Shown piece after piece: positions 1-7,998 of a stretch of 64,000 nucleotides of DNA. Below the pieces are notes generated by a model, which searched no databases, had not been told where the DNA came from, and saw only the letters and a program-made list of their open reading frames with translations. The position numbers were made by a program, and so were the translations under genes. Within the stretch, counting starts at the first letter, position 1; each line of letters starts with the position of its first letter. Source of the stretch: Soonwooa sp032078105 (GTDB lineage Bacteria > Bacteroidota > Bacteroidia > Flavobacteriales > Weeksellaceae); contig JBJZOS010000003.1 in NCBI GenBank assembly GCA_046269235.1, positions 310,001 to 374,000 on the forward strand, read 5' to 3'.

Positions 1-1353
1 ATCGCGGCTTCGCTGTCATTTGCTCAAAAAAAAGAAATTGCTAATGCAGTTAAAGCTGCAGAACAAGGCGATGTTAATGCAACGGCGTCGGAAGTATCAA
101 AAGCTGAAGCTATTTTCGGGGACAAAATCTATTTATTAGAGCCATCTCTTCAAGAACAATATTACTACGCTAAAGGTCTTGGCTTAGTAAAAGCTGGAAA
201 AATCGCGGAAGGTGCAGAAGTCCTTTCAAAAATTACAGATTTAGGAAAGTCTACAATCTATTCTGGTAAAAACAATGACAAAAATAAAGTATACTTTGTT
301 GGAAAAGAACAAGCTGATAAACTAGGTGCTGGAATATCTTTAAAAGAAGAAAAGTATACACCTTCTTTAGCAAGCAAATTAGGAAGCCAACTTAATACTT
401 CTTATCAGGCAACTAATAAAAAAGCCTACGATTTGTATCAAGCGAAAGACTTTGCGGGTGCTGCAGAATTATTTGAAGAAGCTTATTTCTTATCAAAAGC
501 TGCGGGTGCAGAAAATCAAAACTTACTGTATTCTTCAGCAGTGGCTTATGCACAAGGTAATAAGAAAAGTGAATCATCAAAAATATTTGATAAGCTAATT
601 GACATTAACTTTAATGGTATAGAAACAGTATATACGGCAAAAAACAAAAAGACAAATACTGTAGACAATTTAGACAAATCAACTTTTGAGCTTTACAAAA
701 AGATGGGCGCTTCAAGTGATTATACTGACTTCAAAGAAGAAAAAACAGCTAGTAAAGAAGAAGAGATTTTTGACATTCAATCTGCATTATTAATGGAGTT
801 AGAGAAGTATGACCAAGCTATTGTTGTTGCTCAACAAGGTGTAAAAAAATTCCCTAATAATGCTAAACTAAGCAATACATTAGGATTAGCCTATTACAAA
901 GCTGGTAAAACGGATGAGTTTGTTAACAGTTTAAAATCTCAAATTGCTAAAAACCCTACAGACTCTGTCGCTTATTACAATTTAGGTGTTATTTATAGTA
1001 AAGACCCTTCAAAACAACAAGATGCTGAAGATGCCTTTAGTAAATCAATTAGTATAGATCCTACAAATAAGTCTTCATATACTAATATGGTTTATTTAAT
1101 CATGGGAGACGACTCAAAAACGATTGATGAATTCAATGCGCTTCGAAAAGCAAAAAAAATCGATGAAGCTAACAAAGTTATGGAAAAGAGACGTGCAAGA
1201 TTTGCAAAAGCTATTCCATATGCAGAAAAGGCTTACGCACTAGATCCAAAAGATGCCGATATGGTTTCGCTTCTTAAAGGATTCTATAACGCAACACAAA
1301 ACACTGCAAAATTCAATGAGTTTAAAGCCAAAGAAGCAGAACTTAAAAAATAA
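1..1353 (+). CDS. TPR repeat protein, 5' end missing
   Basis: The frame is open from base 1, so this is the C-terminal part (about 450 residues) of a gene that starts before the window. The first visible residues (IAASLSFAQ) look like the end of a signal peptide with a typical flavobacterial cleavage after AQ, so little is probably missing and the protein is likely exported. Tetratricopeptide-like helical pairs recur along it, for example around 840-910 (NNAKLSNTLGLAYYKAGK) and 960-1060 (DSVAYYNLGVIY...DAEDAFSKSISIDPTN). TPR arrays mediate protein contacts; no catalytic motif is visible and the partner is unknown. A TTG at 433 could be misread as a start, but the coding frame continues upstream without a stop. 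A terminator follows directly. Confidence 0.85.
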   Translation: MAASLSFAQKKEIANAVKAAEQGDVNATASEVSKAEAIFGDKIYLLEPSLQEQYYYAKGLGLVKAGKIAEGAEVLSKITDLGKSTIYSGKNNDKNKVYFVGKEQADKLGAGISLKEEKYTPSLASKLGSQLNTSYQATNKKAYDLYQAKDFAGAAELFEEAYFLSKAAGAENQNLLYSSAVAYAQGNKKSESSKIFDKLIDINFNGIETVYTAKNKKTNTVDNLDKSTFELYKKMGASSDYTDFKEEKTASKEEEIFDIQSALLMELEKYDQAIVVAQQGVKKFPNNAKLSNTLGLAYYKAGKTDEFVNSLKSQIAKNPTDSVAYYNLGVIYSKDPSKQQDAEDAFSKSISIDPTNKSSYTNMVYLIMGDDSKTIDEFNALRKAKKIDEANKVMEKRRARFAKAIPYAEKAYALDPKDADMVSLLKGFYNATQNTAKFNEFKAKEAELKK

Positions 1354-1354
1354 A

Positions 1355-1386
1355 AAAATTGGAGGCCTTGGCTTCCAATTTTTGTT
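1355..1386 (+). terminator. Rho-independent terminator after TPR gene
   Basis: A 12-bp, nearly perfect stem (AAATTGGAGGCC with GGCTTCCAATTT, tiny loop) begins a few bases after the stop codon and runs into a short T tract. It separates the TPR gene from the transaldolase gene. Confidence 0.75.
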
Positions 1387-1413
1387 TAAAGGAAAATAAT
1401 TAAACTATCTTTG
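1381..1413 (+). promoter_or_regulatory. Promoter of the transaldolase gene
   Basis: TTTG at 1381-1384 is followed after 21 bases by TATCTTTG at 1406-1413. This matches the Bacteroidetes -33 and -7 (TAnnTTTG) elements. It lies 27 bases upstream of the ATG at 1441 and starts at the tail of the previous terminator. Confidence 0.7.
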
Positions 1414-1440
1414 TAATTAAGATTTTAAAACTAAAAAATA

Positions 1441-2094
1441 ATGAAATTTTTCATCGACACTGCTAATTTGGAGCAGATTAAAGAAGCTCAAGACTTAGGA
1501 ATTTTGGATGGTGTTACAACCAACCCATCATTAATGGCTAAAGAAGGTATTGCTGGTAAAGAAGCGATCAACAAGCATTATGTTGACATTTGCAACATCG
1601 TTGATGGTGACGTTTCTGCGGAAGTTCTTTCGACAACTTATGAAGAAATGATCAAAGAAGGTGAAGAGTTAGCAGCTTTACACGAAAGAATCGTTGTTAA
1701 AATCCCAATGATTAAAGATGGTATCAAAGCGCTAAAATATTTCTCTGACAAAGGCATCAAAACCAATTGCACATTAGTATTCTCAGCAGGTCAAGCTTTA
1801 CTAGCTGCTAAAGCTGGAGCAACTTACGTATCGCCTTTCTTGGGTAGATTAGATGACATCTCTGTTGATGGTATCGAGTTAATCCAAGAGATCAGAGTAA
1901 TCTATGATAACTATTTATTTGATACTCAAATTTTAGCAGCGTCTATCAGAAATCCAATGCACATCATTAATTGTGCAAAAATCGGTGCTGATGTTATCAC
2001 ATCGCCACTTCCGTCAATCCTCAACTTGTTAAAACATCCATTAACAGACAGCGGATTGGCACAATTTGTTGCTGATGCTAAGAAAATGAACTAA
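1441..2094 (+). CDS. tal: Transaldolase, small TalC/FSA-type
   Basis: This is a 217-residue TIM-barrel class I aldolase of the TalC/FSA subfamily. It would move a dihydroxyacetone unit between sugar phosphates in the non-oxidative pentose phosphate pathway, in the cytoplasm. Visible motifs are the N-terminal strand FFIDTAN, GVTTNPSLM near residue 25, and the Schiff-base lysine K87 in IVVKIPM. The residues that separate transaldolase from fructose-6-phosphate aldolase point to transaldolase: E61 (SAEVLST) where E. coli FSA has Gln59, and F133 (YVSPFLGR) where FSA has Tyr131. The ATG follows a clear promoter and the gene ends at its own terminator, so it looks monocistronic. Confidence 0.92.
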   Translation: MKFFIDTANLEQIKEAQDLGILDGVTTNPSLMAKEGIAGKEAINKHYVDICNIVDGDVSAEVLSTTYEEMIKEGEELAALHERIVVKIPMIKDGIKALKYFSDKGIKTNCTLVFSAGQALLAAKAGATYVSPFLGRLDDISVDGIELIQEIRVIYDNYLFDTQILAASIRNPMHIINCAKIGADVITSPLPSILNLLKHPLTDSGLAQFVADAKKMN

Positions 2095-2115
2095 TCATTT
2101 GTAATTCATAAATAT

Positions 2116-2149
2116 AAAATCCGAAGTTTTTAGCTTCGGATTTTTTTTG
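2116..2149 (+). terminator. Rho-independent terminator after tal
   Basis: AAAATCCGAAG pairs with CTTCGGATTTT around a 7-base loop, followed by a run of eight T. It ends tal and faces the convergent GLPGLI pseudogene. Confidence 0.85.
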
Positions 2150-2157
2150 TTTTAAAT

Positions 2158-3027
2158 TTATTTTAAAAGATTAGGTTCAAGCATATTGTTATTCTTCTTA
2201 ATTCGCTCTTGTGCCCGAGCTTCATAATCTTTAAGCGCTTTTTCTTGAGGAATTAGACTTCCGGAATTGTCAAATGTTTTTTCTAAAACTTTATCACTAA
2301 AAGCTTTTCGAACGCCTGCAATTGGGTCCTTAAGATAGTTTTTCTAAAGCTTTACATATTGTTGGTAAGTCATTGGAGTTGCGTTAAATTGCTTCGCAAA
2401 ATCGTCATCCAGATCTTGTTTAATAATACTTTGAATAGCTATTAATTCAAATGCAATGCTTTCGTTGTGGTTTGTAATTTTTACGATTACACCTGGTAAT
2501 CCACGAAATTTATAAGGACCATCTTGCAATGGAATCGAACTTGTAAAACAAGCCGTCCACTTTCGTCCAGCAACATAAGTTCTGGCTTTTTGACAATCCC
2601 ACTTCCCTATTTTTTATTTATCAAAAAGAATCGTCTAAGTCATCTTTCGATCATCTGTTTGATTATAAAAATCTAGCCAAATTTTATTAATAAAATTGAT
2701 CTTAAAATCAGGATAAGTTTTATAGACTTTGTGCTCTATAACAGCCTTCGGCGTACCATCGTTACTTATCATCATATCGCCAGCTGCATTCTTAACAAAC
2801 CCATGCTTTTTCGTCCGCGCATCCATAATAGAATCCCGCAAATATGCATTCTGGCTATAATATTTTAAACCTTTTGAGTAGAACATCCAATCGCATTATT
2901 TCTACAATCAAAGAATCGTGCTGCGTAGAATCTGGCGCAATCTTGTACTCGTATAAAAAATTTTGTCTTTGTTCATTGTAAAAAAACGAGCTGAAGCAAT
3001 AGAAAAAGAATCAAACATTTTTTCCAT
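2158..3027 (-). pseudogene. Decayed GLPGLI-family paralogue
   Basis: This is a broken second copy of the adjacent GLPGLI gene. Pieces in different frames follow its neighbour in order: a hydrophobic leader after the ATG at 3027, NEQRQNFLYEYKIAPDS (neighbour RYIYDYKIIKDS), KTYPDFKINFINKIW with DDRKM near 2640-2720, GKWDCQKARTYVAGRKWTA, then DGPYKFRGLPGVIVKI (neighbour DGPYKFSGLPGLIVKI) at 2470-2525. A last piece (NYLKDPIAGVRKAFSDK to NMLEPNLLK) ends at the stop at 2158. At least three frame changes and an in-frame stop separate the pieces, so it cannot make the full protein. It is probably a tandem duplicate that has lost function. The short ORFs inside it (2344-2529, 2635-2886) are remnants, not genes. 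Confidence 0.85.
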
Positions 3028-3056
3028 GTAATTGTATTTTTGCTAAACTAATAATT

Positions 3057-3884
3057 TTAATTAAAAGACAATTCTATTTTGTTGTCATCTTTTTTAATTT
3101 CTTCCTTTAACTTCGCTTCGCGTTCTTTCATCCAACGATTATCGCTTTCCGCTGGCATCATGACCATCCCGCCCATAGTTGCTTGTATGAAGCCTTGAGT
3201 GGGATCTTTCTCGTAATCACTCAGCAGTTTTTGATATTGTTTCGTATTTAACACCAATTCATTTTTTGGTTTTTTATAATTTTTAACTTCTTCAGCAGTT
3301 AAGGTTTTAATGCCTTTCAGTTCCAAAATATGAGATTGCGTTTTATCTTCAATTTTAACAATTAAACCAGGAAGTCCAGAAAACTTGTATGGTCCATCCT
3401 GCAACGGAATTTCATTAGCAAACCACGCCGTCCATTGTCTTCCCGCAAAATCTACAGTTGCTTTCTGCGTCTGCCACTTCCCTATTTGTTGTTTATCAGG
3501 AAGAATTTTCCAATTTAGCTTTCTTTCGTCTGCAATTTTGTAACGTTTCATTCCAATACGGTTATGTAATTCTGTCTTAAAATCGGGATAGGTTTTTGAG
3601 ACAGAATAACGTTGTGCATCGACTTTCATATCAGGTTTAATATTAATAATTCCAGTGGCTCTTAGCTGCGTTTCTAAAGCTGCACGAACCAACGAATCCG
3701 AATGATAAGCCGTATAACTATAATATTCTGAACCTTCTTTTGTTGTGTCCAAATACATTATTTCGGTACGTTGATTGGCTTTGTTTGTGGAATCTTTGAT
3801 TATTTTGTAGTCATAAATGTAACGATGATTTTGCGCAAAAAGATTTAAGCTTAATGCTAAACAAAAAATAAGTAATGATCTCAT
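3057..3884 (-). CDS. GLPGLI family exported protein
   Basis: A 275-residue exported protein of the GLPGLI family, a Bacteroidetes family of unknown function named for the motif seen here as GPYKFSGLPGLIVKI. I chose the ATG at 3884, which gives a clean signal peptide (MRSLLIFCLALSLNLFAQ). The longer frame from 3923 starts inside the terminator hairpin of the upstream gene and adds a non-signal leader. Other conserved-looking blocks are YIYDYKI near the N-terminus, KTYPDF, and WTAWFANEIPLQDGPY just before the GLPGLI motif. It lies just downstream of the BlaI and M56 peptidase genes and beside its own decayed paralogue. The presumed location is periplasm or cell surface. Confidence 0.85.
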   Translation of the reverse strand: MRSLLIFCLALSLNLFAQNHRYIYDYKIIKDSTNKANQRTEIMYLDTTKEGSEYYSYTAYHSDSLVRAALETQLRATGIINIKPDMKVDAQRYSVSKTYPDFKTELHNRIGMKRYKIADERKLNWKILPDKQQIGKWQTQKATVDFAGRQWTAWFANEIPLQDGPYKFSGLPGLIVKIEDKTQSHILELKGIKTLTAEEVKNYKKPKNELVLNTKQYQKLLSDYEKDPTQGFIQATMGGMVMMPAESDNRWMKEREAKLKEEIKKDDNKIELSFN

Positions 3885-3897
3885 AGTCTTAATTTTT

Positions 3898-3938
3898 AAA
3901 AAAAACTGCCTCATAATTTTCAAATAAAACTGAGGCAG
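3898..3938 (-). terminator. Terminator after the M56 peptidase gene
   Basis: Read on the minus strand, CTGCCTCA and TGAGGCAG form a perfect 8-bp stem with a 17-base loop, followed by eight T. It ends the blaI-M56 transcript. Because it overlaps the longest possible start of the next gene (3923), it supports the downstream start at 3884. Confidence 0.75.
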
Positions 3939-3964
3939 TAGGTATAAATATAAATGTGTGCGGT

Positions 3965-5935
3965 TTATTTAGTTTCGATTTTTATTTCACCTTTGTCATT
4001 GTATTTATTAACATTGACATTTTTGATGTCTTTTGGGTCAATTTTATCCATTTCCGCTTTTGTAACTTCTTTACCATTAATGAAAAACTTCATTTCTCCA
4101 GAAGAATAATTCTTGAAATCTAGTCCGTCAATTGTAAAAAAATTATCGTTTTTGAATAACGTAATCTCACTAGAAGGCACAGCAGACATTCTTGGTGCAG
4201 CGATTGTCTTTGCAGAACTAACAACCCAAGGACGATCTAGCATTGGCTTTCCGCTTCTCAAATCTTTACGTTTTTCGTCGATTTTTTTCTGAAGTTCTTT
4301 AATTTCTTTTTTACGCTTTTCGTACTGACGTTTTTCTTTGGGTGTCATCTCTCTCCCGAATGCAACATCATTAAAATTAAGCCCTTTGAAATCAAAACTC
4401 GGGATGTTTTTTAGTAATTTTTCAATTTCGTCATTACTAAATTTTAAATCATCAAAATTGATATTTGTAACATCAAAAGCCTTGGCTAGGTTGTCATTAT
4501 TGTAGAAATAGACATTGCTAGCATTTTTTCTAATTTCTTCAATTCTTTTTATAAACTCTGGAGAGTTAACGCGTTTTTCAATTTCAGCTGCCTGTTTTTC
4601 TATATCAGCCATTTTCTTTTTCCATTCTGGAGAATTATATTTTTTCTCCATTTGTTTAGCATTTTTTTCGATTTGCGCTACTTTCTCTTTCCATTCGGGA
4701 GCGTTGTAATATTCATCAATTTGTTTGGCGTAGTCCTCTGATTTTTTTAACATCGCTTGATAACGGTCCGAATTGATAATTTTATCAGCTTCATTAGCTA
4801 AAGCTTCAACTTCTTTTGTTTTTGTTAAAAACTCTTGCGAGTCATCTTTTTTAGCTTTTATTAAATCATTGATTGCTTTGTTTTTATCAGAAATTTTTTT
4901 ATTGATCTCAGAAATCAATTTGTTATCATTATTTATCTGACTGTTAACCGATGAAAGTCCTTCTCGAGCAGACTGAAGCGCTTTAGGCATCGAAGACAAA
5001 GTGCTTGTATCGACAATCGCAGTATCTTTTTTCAGACCTTGTACTGCTTGTTCAATTTCAATATTTGTCTTTTTGATTTCTTTGTTTTTCGCATTAACTA
5101 GATAAGCGAAAGAGAGCATAAACAATAGCGGCAAAGCAAAAATCCTGCGAGCATAACTGTATTTGGTTTTACTTTTAGTAAGCATTTTTAATCTTTTTTT
5201 GAGGTTAGATGATAAAAAAGGACTTGTAGCTGGCAAAGTCGTCCCCGGAAAGTGACTCTCCAAAAGCATCTGCGCAAATGCTTTGGTGTCAGAACGTTTA
5301 ACAGCTTTGTTGTCCGCTAAGTATTCGTGTATAAGATTGATTTCTTTGTTAATGATATAGAAAATGGGATTCATCCAAAAAACAGACTTCATAATTTGCA
5401 TAAACAGCTTATCCCAAGTATGTTTTTGCTCGATGTGTACCATCTCATGCTTTAGAATCTGTTGTCCTACTGAAGATTCCATTTTGATAGATTGCTTCCA
5501 AAATAGATTTCTAAAAAACGAAAAGGGAGCCTCGTCTAGGTTAGTTTGGTAAAACTTGATCCCCTGTAATTCTTCGTGAGGAAATGTTTTTTTGATGTGA
5601 TTGATTCTTATTAAACCGATTGTTAATTTTGCTATATGTACGACTGAAACCAGTCCAATAACAGCATAAAAAATTTGATGAATAATGATACCATGATTAA
5701 TAGAGTTTTCGGTTGATTGCAAATTTTGAAACAAAAATATAAGCTTTGGATTAACATCTATCGTGAAATACGACAGCTTTAATAATGGAAGATTAACACT
5801 TATTACAACCGTTAATAGTAGATAAAATCTGTTATAATGGTGAAAAGTTTTATCTTTTAAAAACAACAAATAGTAAGCGTACATCACCGCAGAACAAGTG
5901 ATCATCTTGAGACAATATAATAGAAAAGCGTCCAT
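3965..5935 (-). CDS. BlaR1/MecR1-type M56 membrane metallopeptidase
   Basis: A 656-residue membrane protein. Transmembrane segments near residues 5-25, 36-55, 85-108 and 264-282 frame an M56 zinc protease domain with HEMVH at 163-167 and the downstream ligand region IHEYLAD (E204). In BlaR1/MecR1 this protease relieves repression by the partner BlaI/MecI. Here the extracytoplasmic part is not a penicillin-binding domain. It is a charged coiled coil (about 310-475) holding three 23-residue repeats (YNAPEW at 410, YNSPEW at 433, VNSPEF at 456), and a tail (612-656: FFINGKEV, IDPKDIKNVNV, GEIKIETK) like the plug motif of SusC-type receptors. The start overlaps the blaI stop by one base, so the two are probably translationally coupled. 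The signal it senses is unknown. Confidence 0.88.
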   Translation of the reverse strand: MDAFLLYCLKMITCSAVMYAYYLLFLKDKTFHHYNRFYLLLTVVISVNLPLLKLSYFTIDVNPKLIFLFQNLQSTENSINHGIIIHQIFYAVIGLVSVVHIAKLTIGLIRINHIKKTFPHEELQGIKFYQTNLDEAPFSFFRNLFWKQSIKMESSVGQQILKHEMVHIEQKHTWDKLFMQIMKSVFWMNPIFYIINKEINLIHEYLADNKAVKRSDTKAFAQMLLESHFPGTTLPATSPFLSSNLKKRLKMLTKSKTKYSYARRIFALPLLFMLSFAYLVNAKNKEIKKTNIEIEQAVQGLKKDTAIVDTSTLSSMPKALQSAREGLSSVNSQINNDNKLISEINKKISDKNKAINDLIKAKKDDSQEFLTKTKEVEALANEADKIINSDRYQAMLKKSEDYAKQIDEYYNAPEWKEKVAQIEKNAKQMEKKYNSPEWKKKMADIEKQAAEIEKRVNSPEFIKRIEEIRKNASNVYFYNNDNLAKAFDVTNINFDDLKFSNDEIEKLLKNIPSFDFKGLNFNDVAFGREMTPKEKRQYEKRKKEIKELQKKIDEKRKDLRSGKPMLDRPWVVSSAKTIAAPRMSAVPSSEITLFKNDNFFTIDGLDFKNYSSGEMKFFINGKEVTKAEMDKIDPKDIKNVNVNKYNDKGEIKIETK

Positions 5936-6294
5936 TAGTCTTTGTTTTTGAGTTCGTCCAAAAGTTTTTCCAAATCTTCAACACTCATTTCATTTTTTTC
6001 TACTAAAAAAGAAACCGCATTTTTGTAAGAGCCTTCAAAATAATTTCTTACGAGACTTTTGATGCTTCTACCACTGTAACTTTCTTTAGACACCACTGCA
6101 AAATACTCGTGCTGTCTTCCAAAGGTTGTATAGTCGACAAAGCCTTTTTCCATAAGGATTTTAAGGATGGTAGACACCGTGTTAGTGTGCGGTTTGGGCT
6201 CTGGGAAATGTTCTAAAATATCTTTTAGAAATCCTTTTTCTATTGTCCACAGATACTGCATCACTTGTTCTTCTGCTTTTGTCAACTTGTTCAT
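5935..6294 (-). CDS. BlaI/MecI-family transcriptional repressor
   Basis: A 119-residue winged-helix repressor of the BlaI/MecI/CopY family. The N-terminus (LTKAEEQVMQYLW, residues 4-16) and the recognition region (HTNTVSTILKILMEKGFV, about 36-53) are typical; the C-terminal helices (YFEGSYKNAVSFLVEK) form the dimer part, where the partner protease usually cuts. It is the first gene of a two-gene unit with the M56 peptidase. Its promoter carries a MecI-like operator over the -7 box, so it should repress its own operon. No beta-lactamase or PBP2a gene is nearby, so the regulated function is probably not beta-lactam resistance. Confidence 0.9.
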   Translation of the reverse strand: MNKLTKAEEQVMQYLWTIEKGFLKDILEHFPEPKPHTNTVSTILKILMEKGFVDYTTFGRQHEYFAVVSKESYSGRSIKSLVRNYFEGSYKNAVSFLVEKNEMSVEDLEKLLDELKNKD

Positions 6295-6345
6295 AATCTT
6301 CAGTTTAATATATCAATCAATCTTATATCACTAATTTCTTAGTAA

Positions 6346-6377
6346 TACAAATGTAGACTAATTTTTAATTGATACAA
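6346..6377 (-). promoter_or_regulatory. blaI promoter with overlapping operator
   Basis: On the minus strand, TTG (6377-6375), a 19-base spacer and TACATTTG (6355-6348) form a textbook flavobacterial promoter for blaI. The -7 box lies inside TACAAATGTA (6346-6355), a TACA-N2-TGTA dyad of the kind bound by BlaI/MecI repressors. A repressor bound there would block the -7 element directly. Confidence 0.7.
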
Positions 6378-6647
6378 CTATTTTTATAGTTAAAGCATGT
6401 TAAAATATACAACGCCTTCAAAATCATATATTTAAATTTAAATCTAAGAGTTTATAATTTAAAAAAACTTAAAATTTAACAACAAAAATCTAATCTTTAA
6501 GAAATCATAAAGTTTAATAAAATTGTTTTGAAGCACAATTTTGTGTTTCTTTCATTAAAATTTAAATGGAATTAACTATTAAAATCCGGAACAGAAAAAG
6601 CTGCCTTTGAAGACAATATTTTTTCTTTATTAAGAATTACATAACAA
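6378..6647. other. AT-rich spacer, nothing recognised
   Basis: This very AT-rich stretch lies between the blaI promoter and the tRNA terminator. I found no open frame with protein-like composition, no RNA motif and no convincing repeat. Confidence 0.6.
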
Positions 6648-6680
6648 TAAAAAAGGAGACTCATTCTTGAATCTCCTTTG
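6648..6680 (-). terminator. Terminator after tRNA-Met(i)
   Basis: On the minus strand, AAGGAGA and TCTCCTT enclose a 12-base loop and are followed by a T run. It starts a few bases after the tRNA 3' end. Confidence 0.7.
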
Positions 6681-6683
6681 TAG

Positions 6684-6756
<73 letters not shown>

Positions 6757-6767
6757 ATATTGTGATG

Positions 6768-6798
6768 CAAATATACAACTATTTTTTAGAACTGCAAA
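6768..6798 (-). promoter_or_regulatory. Promoter of tRNA-Met(i)
   Basis: On the minus strand, TTTG (6798-6795), 19 bases, then TATATTTG (6775-6768) give a near-ideal flavobacterial promoter 11 bases upstream of the tRNA 5' end. Confidence 0.75.
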
Positions 6799-7019
6799 CA
6801 AAATGCAATAAATCTACTATCCATCGGCAGTTAATTACATTATCTATTAAAAATCAGTGGTTTAAAAACAAATAAAAAATTACGCAAAACAGGTCTAAAC
6901 CAGAAAATTCAAAAATAAAAAATAAAAATGTAAACCTCCTCTAAAAAACATCTTCGCATGATTATAAATCTTGGTCTAAAACTGCACATTTCTTGCGCAT
7001 AATTCACTAACTTTGTCTT

Positions 7020-7631
7020 ATGGCAAAAATCCTGAAAATATATCCAGACAATCCGCAAGAAAATTATATCGACCAAGTCGTGAAAACCTTGCGTGACGGT
7101 GGGCTTATCATCTATCCTTCCGACACTATCTATGCATTAGGCTGCGACATCAACAACCTAAAAGCAATGGAAAAACTAGCCAGCGTAAAAGGTGTCAAAC
7201 TAGAGAAAGCCAAGTTTTCGATCATCTGTAACGACCTTAGCCATTTGTCGGAATTTACCAAACCTATCGAGACCTCGACTTTCAGATTTCTAAAAAACCA
7301 TTTGCCGGGACCATTCACCTTCATTTTGGACGCCAACAAAAATCTACCTCTAGCGTACAAAGGTGCCAAAACAGTGGGTATTAGAGTGCCCGACCACAGC
7401 ATTCCGCAGCTAATTGTGGAGAAGCTTGGTCATCCCATAGCCTCAACATCGATCCGCGACGACGACGAAATCCTCGAATATTCTACCGACCCCGAACTTA
7501 TCGCCGAAAAGTACGACAATCTCGTGGACATCGTTATCGACAGCGGTTACGGCGACAACGTGGCGTCCACCATTGTGGATTTAACCTCTGGCGAACCCGA
7601 AATTATCCGTCAAGGAAAAGGCGAAATCTAG
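7020..7631 (+). CDS. YrdC/Sua5 superfamily protein, YciO type
   Basis: A 203-residue protein of the YrdC/Sua5/YciO fold, which binds ATP and nucleic acid; family members make threonylcarbamoyl-AMP for the t6A modification of tRNA. Motifs are GGLIIYPSDTIYALGCD near residue 28, KFSIICNDLSHLSEF, the central LPGPFTFILDA and VGIRVPDHSIPQLI, and PIASTSIRDDDE. The length and the SIICND-type sequence resemble the YciO branch, whose role is less clear than TsaC/Sua5. A second, more typical family member lies at 54513. TAACTTTG at 7008-7015, five bases before the ATG, is a plausible -7 box, implying a very short or absent leader. It was probably once followed by more sequence, but only a dispersed repeat lies downstream. 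Confidence 0.85.
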   Translation: MAKILKIYPDNPQENYIDQVVKTLRDGGLIIYPSDTIYALGCDINNLKAMEKLASVKGVKLEKAKFSIICNDLSHLSEFTKPIETSTFRFLKNHLPGPFTFILDANKNLPLAYKGAKTVGIRVPDHSIPQLIVEKLGHPIASTSIRDDDEILEYSTDPELIAEKYDNLVDIVIDSGYGDNVASTIVDLTSGEPEIIRQGKGEI

Positions 7632-7654
7632 GATTTTAAAATTATTTTGGGCGC

Positions 7655-7735
7655 ACATTTCCGTCTTCATCTCTCACTCTTTTGCTCGGCAAAGCCTCTC
7701 GCAAAAGGAGTTCCGATTACGCCGGGGCGCAATCC
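7655..7735 (+). repeat. Dispersed palindromic repeat, degenerate copy
   Basis: This 80-base segment follows the plan of the elements at 29238-29345 and 34558-34667. A left arm (TTTCCG...CTCTCACTCTTTT), a variable middle (GCTCGGCAAAGCCTCTCGC) and a right arm (AAAAGGAGTTCCG...CCGGGGCGC) face each other in inverted orientation. It sits just downstream of a plus-strand gene, like the other two. An ORF of 68 codons on the minus strand across it (7667-7873) is an artefact of the repeat. Confidence 0.55.
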
Positions 7736-7875
7736 CGAATAGTTGAGCCAGCCATGGCATATGTTATATCCACAACAAAAAATAATAAAGTATAGAAGCC
7801 TATTTAGAATTCTCTTAAGTATAAAACTCAAGAAAATATTAAATTTGAAACTAATCCTTAAACGAAGATTCAAAC

Positions 7876-7903
7876 TTGTATTTGATCCTTATTTGTACTT
7901 TTG
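7876..7903 (+). promoter_or_regulatory. Putative yaaA promoter
   Basis: TTG at 7876-7878, a 17-base spacer and TACTTTTG at 7896-7903 match the flavobacterial promoter pattern. The transcript would have a leader of about 90 bases before the ATG at 7999; I see no clear structure in that leader. Confidence 0.55.
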
Positions 7904-7998
7904 TATCATCTGCATTTAGAATTTCTTTAATCACTTTTTTAGCCAATTTATTTGAAAATCAAGCTAAAAGTTAGTTTATTGAAAACTTAAAAAAAATT

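Noticed and set aside
433..1353. TPR gene starting at a TTG at 433
   Set aside because: The same frame is open and coding back to base 1, including what looks like the end of a signal peptide, so the gene is truncated by the window edge.
3965..6294. BlaI/BlaR1 pair read as beta-lactam resistance genes
   Set aside because: The M56 protein lacks the penicillin-binding sensor domain, and no beta-lactamase or PBP2a gene lies nearby.
7667..7873. 68-codon ORF on the minus strand downstream of the YciO-like gene
   Set aside because: It runs across a dispersed palindromic repeat, has no family resemblance and no ribosome-binding context.
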